Source: Heliocidaris tuberculata
Taxonomy: Eukaryota > Echinodermata > Echinoidea > Camarodonta > Echinometridae
Assembly (NCBI GenBank): GCA_025618425.1
Contig: CM046846.1
Coordinates: forward strand, 368,778 to 432,777
Length of the DNA stretch: 64,000 nt
Reading direction: 5' to 3'
Made by a program: the position numbers and the translations under genes. Positions 63,900-64,000 of this stretch are shown here, one piece after another; position 1 is the stretch's first letter; each line of letters begins with the position of its first letter. The notes below the pieces were generated by a model, which worked only from the letters and a program-made list of their open reading frames with translations, did not search any database and had not been told where the DNA came from.

Positions 63900-64000
63900 A
63901 CGACAGGGGTAAAAATGATATTTGTAAAGCTCTTAGAGACATTGTTTTGTAGCTATAAATCCAGATTTATTATTATCATTATTATCATTATTAATATTGT
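63900..64000 (+). mobile_element. SINE 3' tail, cut by the window edge
   Basis: AAAGCTCTTAGAGACATTG, then TATAAATCCAG, then (TTATTA/TCATTA)n. This is the same tail type as the minus-strand SINE at 32.97 kb. Confidence 0.6.

Larger units (their letters stand above)
55311..64000 (+). other. Presumed THOC2 intron 6 to window end
   Basis: No further THOC2 exon was recognised. It holds four copies of one MITE family, a second small TIR element, a CT-rich tract and a SINE tail, listed separately. Moderately GC-rich patches at 59850-60330 and 61380-61830 have weak codon-like stretches but no gene I can name. Confidence 0.5.

Overview
This window is animal nuclear DNA from a draft assembly. It has spliced genes with GT-AG introns, an AT-rich host background, many short interspersed elements and MITEs, TTAGGG-type repeats, and one run of exactly 500 Ns. 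A HELZ2-type helicase gene, a THOC2 gene, two DIRS-type tyrosine-recombinase retrotransposons and TIR elements with internal arrays fit a marine invertebrate. An echinoderm or other invertebrate deuterostome seems likeliest, but the species cannot be fixed from sequence alone.

Layout. 1-1.1 kb: decayed mariner-like transposase with an internal tandem duplication. 2.8-15.1 kb (+): the last six coding exons of a HELZ2-like UPF1-family helicase, 322 codons, with introns largely filled by repeats: a TIR element with an internal ~158-bp array, a foldback element, and a 5.6-kb TIR element carrying a nested hAT-like MITE. 15.1-19.5 kb: 3' UTR and AT-rich spacer. 19.5-27.2 kb (+): DIRS-A, complete with both terminal repeats and the internal complementary region, and itself hit by a second TIR/array element. 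27.3-29.4 kb: a G-tract-rich TIR element with a ~0.9-kb tandem duplication. 29.6 kb to beyond the window (+): the first six coding exons of THOC2 (156 codons), whose introns hold a SINE, pogo-like and other MITEs, hairpins, a Crypton-like fragment, and DIRS-B (48.7-55.3 kb, minus strand, GC-rich, several frameshifts, one end lost in the N gap). 55.3-64 kb: presumed THOC2 intron with four copies of a TTAACCCTTTC MITE and a SINE tail.

How the parts work together. Host coding capacity is two RNA-metabolism genes on the same strand: a UPF1-like helicase and the THO/TREX mRNA-export scaffold. Everything else recognised is mobile DNA. The two DIRS copies are divergent relatives. In both, gag ends in TTT-TGA, the RT frame lies +1 and has no ATG just after the gag stop, the tyrosine recombinase overlaps RT/RNase H in the -1 frame, and the internal complementary region has TGA at its junction. 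DIRS-A keeps an open recombinase but has a mutated RNase H. DIRS-B keeps the RNase H residues but has a frameshifted recombinase. The most interesting leads are the conserved gag/RT junction, the readable circle-junction geometry, the two TIR elements with a shared array architecture, and a 9-bp-TSD MITE carrying telomere-like repeats 20 bp from a THOC2 splice donor.
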